A DNA stretch of 64,000 nucleotides from Paenibacillus sp. CF384 (GTDB taxonomy: Bacteria > Bacillota > Bacilli > Paenibacillales > Paenibacillaceae). The position numbers were made by a program, and so were the translations under genes. Location of the stretch: assembly GCF_900106745.1 (NCBI RefSeq), contig NZ_FNNV01000015.1, forward strand, positions 124,001 through 188,000, in the 5' to 3' direction. This document shows, one piece after another, positions 35,677-43,848 of the stretch. Numbering within the stretch: position 1 is the first letter of the stretch; each line of letters begins with the position of its first letter. The notes under the pieces are model-generated. The model was not told the origin of the DNA. It ran no database searches and was given only the letters and a program-made list of their open reading frames with translations.

Positions 35677-35706
35677 ATTATAGGGGTGATTTCTGCAAAG
35701 TGTCAA
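35677..35706 (-). promoter_or_regulatory. Sigma-A promoter of guanidine operon
   Basis: On the minus strand TTGACA (35706-35701) and TATAAT (35682-35677), both perfect hexamers, are separated by 18 bp. Transcription would start about 50 nt upstream of the riboswitch core. Control therefore rests with the RNA rather than with initiation. Confidence 0.85.
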
Positions 35707-35760
35707 TCCTTATGTAAGGTATTATTACATTAACGTTCGTTAGGCAATGCAAACAACAAC

Positions 35761-35801
35761 AAAAAAACCTCCCCTACATGCGTTAAACGCACATAGGAGA
35801 G
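35761..35801 (-). terminator. Terminator of ltaS operon
   Basis: CCTCCCCTACATGCG (35767-35781) pairs with CGCACATAGGAGAGG (35787-35801) with two mismatches, followed on the minus strand by T6. It lies 18 nt after the LtaS-family stop. Confidence 0.9.
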
Positions 35802-35818
35802 GCTGTTTGAGGGCCGTA

Positions 35819-37771
35819 TTAATGACGCTGCGGAAGAGATTTGACATAACGGTCGGATACATCCATAAGCTGCATCACATAGTCATAGTCGCTTCGATAA
35901 GGAGCAAGATTCGTCACCGGCTCAAGCGTTCGAATGTTTACCGCCTTGCCATCCTCGAAGCCTTTGCCCGGTACGAACAAGATGTCATTGTTGTAGAACG
36001 AGCCTGTCGGGAGGTAGTACCGCGTCCCAAACACATTTCGGTCCACATTAAGCAGATCATGGCCGAAAGCCGTAAATTGTTCATCCTTCAGCGACACGCC
36101 GAGCAAGTTCGCGACAGTCGGCATAATATCCAGCTGACCGCCTACATGATCGATAACTTTACCTTGCTGGCCCGGCGCGTGGATGATAAGCGGAATATTA
36201 AACCGACTGACTTGCGGGTCGTATTTGATGCCAAGCGCTTGTTTCACAAACGCAGGATCGTTCTCGTCCGGCTGAAGCCCAAAGTGGTCTCCGTACAACA
36301 CGAGAACGGTATTATCCCATTGCCCTGCGGCTTTGAGCTTATCGATTAATGTTCCGATTGCATAATCCGTGTAGTTCACACCCAGCAAATAATTGCCCAG
36401 CTGCGTGCCTTTGAGCTTCTCCGGAAGCTGCATTTTCATGCGATCCAGCGGAACTTCGAACGGGAAGTGATTCGACACCGTAATAAACTGTCCATAATAC
36501 GGCTTACTGCCGCCACTCACTTCTTGCAGCTTCTCTACGCCAACGCGGTATAGCTCCTCATCCGAGGCTCCGAAGCTGTTGTAATGATCGTTCTTGTAAT
36601 AAGGCTTGTCAAAATAATGATCAAACCCTAGCGCCGCGTACAGTTTATTGCGATCCCAGAACGTCACGTCATTGACATGAAACGTACTTGAGACATAGCC
36701 GTTCTTGTCCAGTAATTTCGGCAGGCTGGGAATATCCCGATCCCCATACCCGGTAGACATCGCAATCTTCGCAGTCGGATAGATGGACGTGTTGGACATG
36801 AATTCGGCATCGGAGGTGTTCCCCTGTCCAATCTGTTGGAACACGTGCGGGAAATAGAAGCTTTCATCTGCCAGCTTGTTCAGCACGGGCGTCAGCTCTT
36901 GACCGCCTACGGAGAGATGAATCGGGAAATTCTGAAAGGCCTCCATCTGGATGATGATTAGATTCTTGCCTTTCTCGGAGCCGAAATAGGCCGCAGGAAC
37001 GCCGCTAGCCACATCTTTGTAAGGATAGCTAGCTTGAAGTTCGCTTGCTTCCTGCGTAATTTCGTCGATATTCCCTTCGGCAGCCACGCTGTTGTCTTGA
37101 GCCGCTTTAATCGCTGCCGATATTTGATAATTCAAGAAACCTTCCTGCTCAGCCTCGACCAGCTCGTTATCGATTGGCATGCCCACTTGAATAACGCGCG
37201 CCGAAAGCGCGAAACTAACGATAAGAATAGCCGTCATCACGACACGGTAAATTGGCGTTACCGCCCGCTTCCTATAACCGCCGCTGTAACTGCTCCAAGA
37301 ACGGTTTCGGCGTGACCTTCTCACTGCCGCGATAATCCAAAGCGCTAATCCAACCGCCAAATCGGCAAAAAACCAGAAATGGTTCAATTGGATCGTCGAC
37401 TCAACGCTTGATCCGATCTTCGTCACCTGATGCAGCTCATATAGCGCCGTGTAGGTGGGTACGTTCCCGAAATGCTCGAAATAAACAGCAGATGAGAACA
37501 GAGCGAAGGAATAAACGAGATTCACCGCGCCATACACGGCAGTCCGAAGCTTGCTTGGCGTAACCAGTTCAACGAGGCTGAGCAAGACCATGATAGCGCC
37601 GATGTCTGCGATAATATGCGTTATATCAATTTTGTCAAATAAGAAATAGCGCAGCAGCAGCATTTTGGCATGGAATAGTGCAATAGCCATATAGAATAGC
37701 GGAATTCCCGCATTCTTCTCCTGATTCAGAGAAAGCAGCGACCTCCGCTGACGAATTGGAAAATGATTCAT
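35819..37771 (-). CDS. Lipoteichoic acid synthase family sulfatase-fold protein
   Basis: This 650-residue protein has about five N-terminal membrane helices (to about 195) and an external sulfatase-like domain. The catalytic Thr lies in GNTSDAEF (T319), and metal ligands are seen in IIIQMEAFQNF (E277) and LYGDHFG. LtaS enzymes polymerise glycerol phosphate from phosphatidylglycerol onto the glycolipid anchor. Several paralogues usually exist in Bacillota, so polymerase versus primase or YqgS-like function cannot be told. The start lies 26 bp after the radical SAM gene, which suggests an operon. Confidence 0.92.
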   Translation of the reverse strand: MNHFPIRQRRSLLSLNQEKNAGIPLFYMAIALFHAKMLLLRYFLFDKIDITHIIADIGAIMVLLSLVELVTPSKLRTAVYGAVNLVYSFALFSSAVYFEHFGNVPTYTALYELHQVTKIGSSVESTIQLNHFWFFADLAVGLALWIIAAVRRSRRNRSWSSYSGGYRKRAVTPIYRVVMTAILIVSFALSARVIQVGMPIDNELVEAEQEGFLNYQISAAIKAAQDNSVAAEGNIDEITQEASELQASYPYKDVASGVPAAYFGSEKGKNLIIIQMEAFQNFPIHLSVGGQELTPVLNKLADESFYFPHVFQQIGQGNTSDAEFMSNTSIYPTAKIAMSTGYGDRDIPSLPKLLDKNGYVSSTFHVNDVTFWDRNKLYAALGFDHYFDKPYYKNDHYNSFGASDEELYRVGVEKLQEVSGGSKPYYGQFITVSNHFPFEVPLDRMKMQLPEKLKGTQLGNYLLGVNYTDYAIGTLIDKLKAAGQWDNTVLVLYGDHFGLQPDENDPAFVKQALGIKYDPQVSRFNIPLIIHAPGQQGKVIDHVGGQLDIMPTVANLLGVSLKDEQFTAFGHDLLNVDRNVFGTRYYLPTGSFYNNDILFVPGKGFEDGKAVNIRTLEPVTNLAPYRSDYDYVMQLMDVSDRYVKSLPQRH

Positions 37772-37797
37772 ATCGACTTTCTGTACCTTCTTTCTTA

Positions 37798-38673
37798 TTA
37801 GCTGAACCGCTGCCTAAAGCCGCATTTCCGGCAAAGCTCTTCAACGGCTTCCCTGCGCGAAAATCCGTCATAGAGCCGGTTCGCACGATCACCTTCAATA
37901 ATTTCCGAGAATGCGGTCTGATGAATGTTGCCCAGATTGATTACGCCCTCGCCGTCTAAGCAGCAAGGTACGACTGTACCGTCAACCAGAATGCCTGCTT
38001 GATTGCGAAGCGCATGACAGAAGCCTTTGCCATCGTCTTCCGGCTCCTTCAGATCCGGCCACTTGAACTCCACCTCGTGGTTCAAATAAACACGGTCCGC
38101 AATCTTAATCCCATTCCCGCGCGTAAATTTCTCTTGAATGCGGAAATCCAATTCGAATGCCTCTTCAATCTGCTCTAAAATCTCATGATTACGGTTTACC
38201 TCGACATTGACCTCATTGTCTTCAGCCAAATTCCACAAGCGAAGCGAAACCAGCATGTCCGAAGTCGCAACAGCCTCTTTCACGAACGACAGCACGCTGC
38301 CGATATAACCTTCTTTATCAACCGAACCTTCATGTCCGTCAAAGCTGTGCAGCGAGAAGTTCATTTGACGAAGTGCAGGTTTGCCCATGATCTTGTGTTT
38401 GGCTTTGTGCAATAGCGTTCCGTTAGACGTAATATTCACCTTGAAGCCGCGCTCGTGACTGATGTCGAGCAGCTGATCGATTTTCGGATGCAGCAGCGGT
38501 TCGCCCTTTAGATGGAAATAAATATAATCCGTATGCGGTTTAATTTCATCCAATATTTTCGTGAAGTCTTCGACCTTAATGAAATTTGCCTGACGTTTCG
38601 TTTGCGGACAGAACGAGCAAGCCAGATTGCAGACACTCGTAATTTCGATATAAAATTTCTTGAATTTTTTCAT
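37798..38673 (-). CDS. Radical SAM protein with SPASM-like C-terminus
   Basis: The 291-residue product has the CxxxCxxC cluster motif in TSVCNLACSFC near residue 15 and the GEP motif in LKGEPLLHP. A C-terminal cysteine set (GFCHAL, VVPCCLDGEG, LCRKCGF) would hold an auxiliary Fe-S cluster as in SPASM/twitch proteins. Such proteins often modify peptides or act as dehydrogenases. No peptide substrate gene is evident nearby. It lies directly upstream of the LtaS-family gene on the same strand. The substrate is unknown. Confidence 0.88.
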   Translation of the reverse strand: MKKFKKFYIEITSVCNLACSFCPQTKRQANFIKVEDFTKILDEIKPHTDYIYFHLKGEPLLHPKIDQLLDISHERGFKVNITSNGTLLHKAKHKIMGKPALRQMNFSLHSFDGHEGSVDKEGYIGSVLSFVKEAVATSDMLVSLRLWNLAEDNEVNVEVNRNHEILEQIEEAFELDFRIQEKFTRGNGIKIADRVYLNHEVEFKWPDLKEPEDDGKGFCHALRNQAGILVDGTVVPCCLDGEGVINLGNIHQTAFSEIIEGDRANRLYDGFSRREAVEELCRKCGFRQRFS

Positions 38674-38792
38674 CCCGATTAGGCCCCGTTCATACGATCA
38701 ATATAGGTTGCGGTGCAAGAACATACCCTCCATTATAAATCGCCGATGCAAAAGCTGTCCACTTAAGGCCACTGGAAACAGCGGTTTTGTCA

Positions 38793-38822
38793 TTGACACA
38801 TCGGGCAAGGGCAACTTATAAT
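38793..38822 (+). promoter_or_regulatory. Sigma-A promoter of FhuF-like gene
   Basis: TTGACA (38793-38798) and TATAAT (38817-38822), both perfect hexamers, are separated by 18 bp. The Fur-like box begins 18 bp downstream of the -10, a position suited to repression. Confidence 0.85.
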
Positions 38823-38840
38823 TGCGCTAATCATGCCATT

Positions 38841-38859
38841 GAGAATGAGAAATATTATC
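38841..38859 (+). promoter_or_regulatory. Fur box
   Basis: GAGAATGAGAAATATTATC matches 15 of 19 positions of the Fur consensus GATAATGATAATCATTATC. It overlaps the expected transcript start of the FhuF-like gene, consistent with iron-dependent repression. Confidence 0.75.
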
Positions 38860-38875
38860 AAAGGAGCGCGAGCCA

Positions 38876-39685
38876 ATGATGATGAACAAACCCGTCATCG
38901 ATTTCTCCCCATTCGATAAGTACTACATACGCGTCTCGCCAACAGGCGCTGCTACCCCGTCCTTCGAGATGCCTGCGACCGATTTTCTACGGGGAGCCGA
39001 TGTGATACAACGTGCGTTTGAGATCGTAAGTTTGACTGCACGCGCTACCGGCTCCGAACTGGCAACTTCTTATATCGGCGGCTCTTTATTCCAACTATGC
39101 GCAGTAAGACTGCTCTTGTTGTCCAAGTATAATGTGCAGTTCGACATGGCGATTGACAAACTTACGTTTCAAATGGAGGATTTCGGCACTTATCATTCAT
39201 TCGGCTATAAGCTGCATGACTTCAGCTACACGGAGGTACCGGAACATGTAGACCGCGGAATGTTCGTCCGAGATACGCTTGAGGCGGATTTTCGAACCGT
39301 AGTGGAACCGCTGCTGAATACCATCGCTTCTGCCGGGAACCTGAAGGCTGCGGTCATATGGACGCAATTCGGCAGCAAGCTGGCTAACATGATAACCACT
39401 TTCGAAGCAAATGAAACCTCTGAAGAAGTTCGAAAGCGATTCGCACATGATTGCAAGGTACTCACGGAACAGCTCGATCCCAGTCTGTTCGGCAGCAAAC
39501 GCAATCCCTTCGTACATACGCCTAGGTATGTCGACAGCCCCTTCCAGCTCGGCAGCAAAATCATGATTCGCTCCGGCTGCTGCATGTACTACTGCAACGA
39601 AGACGGCGTCATGTGCTACAGCTGCCCGAAACTCACAGCCCCCCAGCGCGAAGAGCGCTATGCAAGCATCGTTAATAAGAGCTGA
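38876..39685 (+). CDS. FhuF-like ferric siderophore reductase
   Basis: This 269-residue protein ends with the [2Fe-2S] motif of FhuF proteins: CC-x10-C-x2-C, here CCMYYCNEDGVMCYSC. FhuF-type proteins reduce ferric siderophores in the cytoplasm to release iron. AAAGGAG lies 10 nt before a run of three ATG codons. A Fur box and a perfect sigma-A promoter precede it. No siderophore synthesis or uptake genes are adjacent, so the siderophore is unknown. The stop codon lies in the 5-prime arm of the terminator. Confidence 0.87.
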   Translation: MMMNKPVIDFSPFDKYYIRVSPTGAATPSFEMPATDFLRGADVIQRAFEIVSLTARATGSELATSYIGGSLFQLCAVRLLLLSKYNVQFDMAIDKLTFQMEDFGTYHSFGYKLHDFSYTEVPEHVDRGMFVRDTLEADFRTVVEPLLNTIASAGNLKAAVIWTQFGSKLANMITTFEANETSEEVRKRFAHDCKVLTEQLDPSLFGSKRNPFVHTPRYVDSPFQLGSKIMIRSGCCMYYCNEDGVMCYSCPKLTAPQREERYASIVNKS

Positions 39686-39713
39686 ACGGAGCAAGATTCC
39701 GTTCAGCTTTTTT
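39681..39713 (+). terminator. Terminator of FhuF-like gene
   Basis: GCTGAACGGA (39681-39690) and TCCGTTCAGC (39698-39707) form a perfect 10-bp stem followed by six T. The TGA stop (39683-39685) is inside the stem. Confidence 0.92.
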
Positions 39714-39724
39714 GTTACCAACTA

Positions 39725-40250
39725 GCCATTTCACCCCCGCGGCGTAGGCTGAGAGTAGGAAAATCCCTACTCTCAACACCGAATCCACGTTTTATCGTCG
39801 CTGAGAGTCGGGAAAACCGACTCTCAGCACTCAAACTAACCCTTTCACCCCCGCGGTGAAGGCTGAGAGTAGGAAAATCCTACTCTCAACACGAAATCCA
39901 GGCCGAAATGACGCTGAGAGTCGGGAAATCCTACTCTCAGCACTCTCACTAACCATTTCACCCCCGCGGCGAAGGCCGAGAGTCGGAAAATCCGACTCTC
40001 AACACCAAATCCACGCTGAATCGACGCTGAGAGTCGGGAAAACCGACTCTCAACACTCCAACTAGCCATTTCACCCCCGCGGTGAAGACTGTGAGTCGGA
40101 AAATCCTACTCTCAACATCAAATCCACGTTGAATCGACGCTGAGAGTCGGGAAAACCGACTCTCAGCACTCCAACTAAGCACTCTACCCCGCGACGGTCG
40201 CTGTGAGCCTGGATATGCGACTTTCAGTACTCTAACCACCTTGCCAACCG
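39725..40250. repeat. Repeat array B-prime: 113-bp palindromic units
   Basis: Units marked by CCCCCGCGG recur at 39734, 39848, 39961 and 40074, with a degraded fifth at 40187, a period of 113-114 bp. Each has two dyads. Most read GAGAGTCGG/CCGACTCTC. Two have both arms changed to GAGAGTAGG/CCTACTCTC, and others have only one arm changed. It shares period and dyad with array B at 16068-16860, but linker sequences differ. No gene is seen inside. Confidence 0.9.
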
Positions 40251-40329
40251 TTTGATGATGAGCGTCCGATAAATGAACGCTCAGCTCGGAATACACACTG
40301 AATTAACTCGGAGTGTTCCAAAATCGAAC

Positions 40330-40700
40330 GCTCAGCTCAAAAACTAACTACTCACTGCTGCGCTTAAGAGGAATAGCCGTTTAAACACGTTACTCACTCC
40401 CGTTTCGGCCACCATAAGCGGTATATCCTCTTAATGCCACCGAATAGAGCCGTTTCCCAGCACTTTCTGCTCTATCCGCATACGATAAGCGGTATATCCT
40501 CTTAAACAGGCTACTTACCCCCGTTTCGACCTCCATAAGCGGTATTCCCTCTTAACGCCACTGATTTGAGCCGTTTCCCAGCACTTTCAGCTCTATCCGC
40601 ATACGATAAGCGGTATATTCTCTTAAACAGGCTACTTACCCCCGTTTCAACCTCCATAAGCGGTATATCCTCTTAACGCCACCGATTTGAGCCGCGGTAC
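40330..40700. repeat. Repeat array A-prime: 121-bp units
   Basis: Three units begin at CGTTTC (40401, 40522, 40643), exactly 121 bp apart. Each carries ATAAGCGGTATATCCTCTTAA-type dyads like those of array A at 15255-16030, and a CAGCACTTTCTGCTCTATCCGC linker. It directly follows array B-prime and ends before the convergent gene at 40843. No coding signal is seen. Confidence 0.85.
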
Positions 40701-40743
40701 CTCCGCCGCCCCTCCCCAATCCAGGGAACGTCGCAGCAAAAAC

Positions 40744-40769
40744 AAAAAAGGCAGCCAAGGGACTGCCTT
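40744..40769 (-). terminator. Terminator of gene at 40843
   Basis: AAGGCAG (40748-40754) pairs with CTGCCTT (40763-40769), and T6 follows on the minus strand. It is about 75 nt after the stop codon. Confidence 0.75.
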
Positions 40770-40791
40770 CATTCATCCATGATCTCTAGTT

Positions 40792-40871
40792 CGCCATCAT
40801 GCTTTCTCACTCGTCACCATGATCACTCACTCGCCATCATGATCACTCGCTCGTCAGCATGGCGTGCATTT
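40792..40871. repeat. 20-bp tandem repeat at gene 3-prime end
   Basis: Units begin at 40792, 40812, 40832 and 40852, such as CGTCACCATGATCACTCACT and CGCCATCATGATCACTCGCT. The array covers the last codons and the stop codon of the gene at 40843-41169. The fourth unit is partly degraded. Confidence 0.75.
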
Positions 40872-41169
40872 CGTCCTTCGTCCGCTCCTGCCGGAGCACA
40901 TGCTCCGCGGAGATGTCGGATTTGTTCTCGTTGCGGAAGCACTTGCCTTCCAGATAGTAGCCGTTGACTCGCGCCATGGAGTAGAACGCGCACAGCTGAT
41001 TGGCAATACGAATGGCATGTTCTTTGGTTTGGGCTGAATATAACGTATTGCCGAAACTGAGTGGATTGTTGATACTCTGAATGTTGACATTAAATAGCTC
41101 TTCATCACCTTCTACTTGCTTCACCATAATTTGATTGTTGTAGCAATTGAGCAGATAATGAACTGTCAT
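40843..41169 (-). CDS. Hypothetical protein, 108 residues
   Basis: The start at 41169 (MTVHYLLNCYNNQIMVKQVE) has AAGGCGG 8 nt upstream. The product is soluble, with mixed alpha/beta character (NPLSFGNTLYSAQTKEHAIR) and no recognised motif. The last few residues (MLTSE) are encoded by the 20-bp tandem repeat, so the C-terminus may have been altered by repeat growth. No function is proposed. Confidence 0.7.
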   Translation of the reverse strand: MTVHYLLNCYNNQIMVKQVEGDEELFNVNIQSINNPLSFGNTLYSAQTKEHAIRIANQLCAFYSMARVNGYYLEGKCFRNENKSDISAEHVLRQERTKDEMHAMLTSE

Positions 41170-41265
41170 GTCATACACCGCCTTAATCACTTGTTTCGGC
41201 CCGCTATTTGCTTGCCGTACAAACTATTACACACGCCTGCCGTTTTCTAAGCAGTTCACCTTATT

Positions 41266-41562
41266 CTATTCTTCGGCTTCCGAGAAATGTGCTTTACAAA
41301 AACTATCAATAAGCTGCTCTTCCTCGTCTTCCAGCTCCGCATCGACATATCGGTCGTTCATACGCTCGTACAGCTCATACTTCACGATGCCCGAAGATTC
41401 GCCATCCACTTTATAAATGACGCGGATATAAACGCCATTCTCCACGAACAGCTCATCATCCTCAGGCAAGTCCACATCCAATCTAAACTCGTACCGATCG
41501 CCAGCAAGTATGCCGAACGGGTCTTTAATCTTGTCCACCGAAAATTCTGTAATCGAAATCAT
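41266..41562 (-). CDS. Small acidic protein, possibly DUF6509
   Basis: The 98-residue product starts MISITEFSVDKIKDPFGILA and is strongly acidic, ending in a Glu-rich helix. The segment KDPFGILAGDRYEF resembles what I recall of the DUF6509 group of Paenibacillaceae; this assignment is weak. It has no signal peptide or membrane segment. It is separated from its neighbours by about 80-100 bp on each side. No function is proposed. Confidence 0.7.
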   Translation of the reverse strand: MISITEFSVDKIKDPFGILAGDRYEFRLDVDLPEDDELFVENGVYIRVIYKVDGESSGIVKYELYERMNDRYVDAELEDEEEQLIDSFCKAHFSEAEE

Positions 41563-41642
41563 TGCCTCATCCCTTCAATTCCCTCAAGTTATGCCTCACT
41601 TGTTAGTATATCGTCTATTCTCATTCCTTTAAACACATGCGA

Positions 41643-42155
41643 TTACCGACTTGCCAGCACACCTTCAAGGCGGAGCAGCTTTTCCTTCGCATCCATCCCG
41701 CCACGGAAACCGGTTAACGCACCATTCTTGCCGATAACGCGGTGACAGGGCACAACAATCAGCACCGGATTCGCGCCGATTGCAGTACCAACCGCTCGAA
41801 CCGCACTCGCTTTGCCTATCCGCTCTGCGATATCGGAATAGGAGCAGGTCTGCCCATGCGGGATTTGCTCCAACGCTTGCCAGACCATCTGTTGAAAAGC
41901 TGTCCCTTTCACATGCAAAGGTAGTTGAAACCTTGTCAGCTCCCCGTTCAGATAAGCACGAAGCTGCCCGCTATATTCCCCTAATCGCTCATCATCTCTC
42001 GTTAACGTATAGCCGGGGTAATGTTTCGCGCACCATTCAGCAACCTCATCTAGCGTAGCAGCAGGCGAGCTGACATAACTTAATCCTTCATCAGTCGCAA
42101 CCACTATAAGCCGCCACGATGCATCGTCAATCTCCGTCCAATACAAAGCTTTCAT
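41643..42155 (-). CDS. adaB: O6-methylguanine-DNA methyltransferase
   Basis: The 170-residue product carries the MGMT active site VPCHRV with acceptor C137 and the DNA-binding helix GQTCSYSDIAERIG. It removes O6-alkyl groups from guanine in a suicide reaction. The gene lies 15 bp behind adaA on the same strand and is divergent from alkA. This set matches the adaptive response cluster adaA-adaB-alkA of Bacillus subtilis. Confidence 0.95.
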   Translation of the reverse strand: MKALYWTEIDDASWRLIVVATDEGLSYVSSPAATLDEVAEWCAKHYPGYTLTRDDERLGEYSGQLRAYLNGELTRFQLPLHVKGTAFQQMVWQALEQIPHGQTCSYSDIAERIGKASAVRAVGTAIGANPVLIVVPCHRVIGKNGALTGFRGGMDAKEKLLRLEGVLASR

Positions 42156-42170
42156 ATTCCCAATCCTCCC

Positions 42171-42752
42171 TTAATCCATCCCACTCTGATCCGCAGCAGC
42201 AGCAGCACCCATCATCCGATAGGCCGACGGCGAGCTGCCTGATTCCTTCTGAAACACGGTTGCAAAATGTGCCGCATTCGGAAAGCCCACTCGCACTCCG
42301 ATTTCACTAATCGTCAACTCGGATGCGGACAACAGCAGCTCCTTCGCCGCCTCCACTCGAACCTGCTGCAAATACGCAGCAGGAGACATCCCCTTAATTC
42401 GCTTAAATGTTCGCTGTATATGATAAGGACTGACATGCGCCAGCTCCGCTAATTTGGACAAAGGAAGCGGCTCCTCGTAACGCTCATGGATCACCATCGC
42501 TACCGACTCCACCCATTCTTCCTCTGGAAGCCGCCTTCCTTCCGGCTTGCACCGCTTACACGGCCGATAATCGCTCGCAAGCGCAGCTTCAGCATGCAAG
42601 AAGATGTGAACATGCTTCGGATTCGGCGTTCTCGATTTGCAGGAGGGCCTGCAGAATATTCCGGTCGAACTCACACCGTAGTAAAACTGACCATCGTACG
42701 AAGCATCGCAGCTTGCAATCGCGAGCCACATTTCACTCGTCATCATGGGCAT
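42171..42752 (-). CDS. adaA: Ada-type methylphosphotriester transferase/activator
   Basis: The 193-residue product has the zinc-bound Ada N-domain with C34 and C38 in GIFCRPSC and C65 and C68 in RPCKRC. An AraC-type double helix-turn-helix follows (about 85-185). Methylation of the first Cys by DNA phosphotriesters turns AdaA into an activator of alkylation-repair genes. GGAGGTGA lies 6 nt before the ATG. It heads the adaA-adaB pair and is divergent from alkA, so one shared control region (42753-42904) likely responds to it. Confidence 0.95.
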   Translation of the reverse strand: MPMMTSEMWLAIASCDASYDGQFYYGVSSTGIFCRPSCKSRTPNPKHVHIFLHAEAALASDYRPCKRCKPEGRRLPEEEWVESVAMVIHERYEEPLPLSKLAELAHVSPYHIQRTFKRIKGMSPAAYLQQVRVEAAKELLLSASELTISEIGVRVGFPNAAHFATVFQKESGSSPSAYRMMGAAAAADQSGMD

Positions 42753-42904
42753 GCACCATCACCTCCATGAGAAGAAGTATAACCTCTTTATGGGGCTGAT
42801 GTAAGCTTTGCCGCATGAGAACGCAAGATTACGAAAGCGAACAACCACCCAAATATGATACAACTAATAATGCAGCAGATTTGAAAGGAGGCCTCCGACG
42901 AGAT

Positions 42905-43801
42905 ATGCATACCATTACGATTCATCCGCCTGCCCCGTTCAGCAGTGCCCATATCATTGATTATTTGAAACGATCCAGTAACGAATGCTTATTCAATGTG
43001 GAGGATAATACTGTTCTGCGGCTTATTCCAACGGCGAGCAACCCCGTACTTATAAGGATCACACCAGAGAAGAACGATTCACTGAGCATCGAGTTTCCCG
43101 CATTGGACGAAGAGCCTTCCCAGGAGCTTCGAGAAACTGCTGCCCGCTATGTATGGGAATGGTTCGATTGCGAACGCGATTTGCTGCCTTTCTATGAACT
43201 GGCTGAGCAGGACGAACTGCTTCGTGGCACTGTTAAACAGTTCCACGGACTGCGGGTAGTCGGCATCGACGACTTGTTCGAAGCGCTCTGCTGGGGAATC
43301 ATGGGCCAGCAAATTAATTTAACCTTTGCTTATACGCTCAAGAGACGATTCGTGGAGCGTTTCGGTTCATCGCTGGAATGGAATGGCCGATGTTACTTTA
43401 CCTTCCCTACGCCGGAGACGATCGCCGCCCTTCAGGTTTCCGACCTGACGGACATGCAGTTCACAGGCCGCAAATCCGAGTACCTGATCGGAACCGCCAA
43501 TGAAATTGTCGAAGGCCGTTTGTCCAAAGAACAACTCTTGGCACTTGAAGACTGGTCCGCCATCGAGAAAGCACTAACCCGCATCCGCGGCATCGGACCG
43601 TGGACGGCAAACTATGTACTCATGCGCTGTTTACGCATGCCCGGAGCATTCCCCATCGAAGACGCAGGTCTTCACAATGCGCTGAAGCACCTTATGAAGC
43701 GGCCGGACAAACCTTCCATCGCGGAGATTAAACAGCTCTCCTCAGCCTGGGGCGACTGGAAAGCCTATGCCACCTTCTACCTCTGGCGGACCCTTTACTA
43801 A
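42905..43801 (+). CDS. alkA: DNA-3-methyladenine glycosylase II
   Basis: The preferred start at 42905 (MHTITIHPPAPF) follows AAAGGAGG and gives 298 residues; an ATG at 42815 has no ribosome site. The protein has the helix-hairpin-helix glycosylase core LTRIRGIGPWTANYVLM and the catalytic Asp in FPIEDAG. It removes 3-methyladenine and other alkylated bases. It is divergent from adaA-adaB, as in B. subtilis, which supports induction by methylated AdaA. The Shine-Dalgarno lies rather far (13 nt) from the ATG. Confidence 0.9.
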   Translation: MHTITIHPPAPFSSAHIIDYLKRSSNECLFNVEDNTVLRLIPTASNPVLIRITPEKNDSLSIEFPALDEEPSQELRETAARYVWEWFDCERDLLPFYELAEQDELLRGTVKQFHGLRVVGIDDLFEALCWGIMGQQINLTFAYTLKRRFVERFGSSLEWNGRCYFTFPTPETIAALQVSDLTDMQFTGRKSEYLIGTANEIVEGRLSKEQLLALEDWSAIEKALTRIRGIGPWTANYVLMRCLRMPGAFPIEDAGLHNALKHLMKRPDKPSIAEIKQLSSAWGDWKAYATFYLWRTLY

Positions 43802-43825
43802 CGCCGCCATTCCCCTTCAAAACAT

Positions 43826-43848
43826 AAAAAAGCCGCCAATTGGCGGCT
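43826..43848. terminator. Bidirectional terminator between alkA and ydjO
   Basis: AGCCGCCAATTGGCGGCT (43831-43848) is a perfect palindrome with A/T runs on both sides. It serves alkA on the plus strand and overlaps the stop codon of the ydjO-like gene on the minus strand. Confidence 0.85.
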
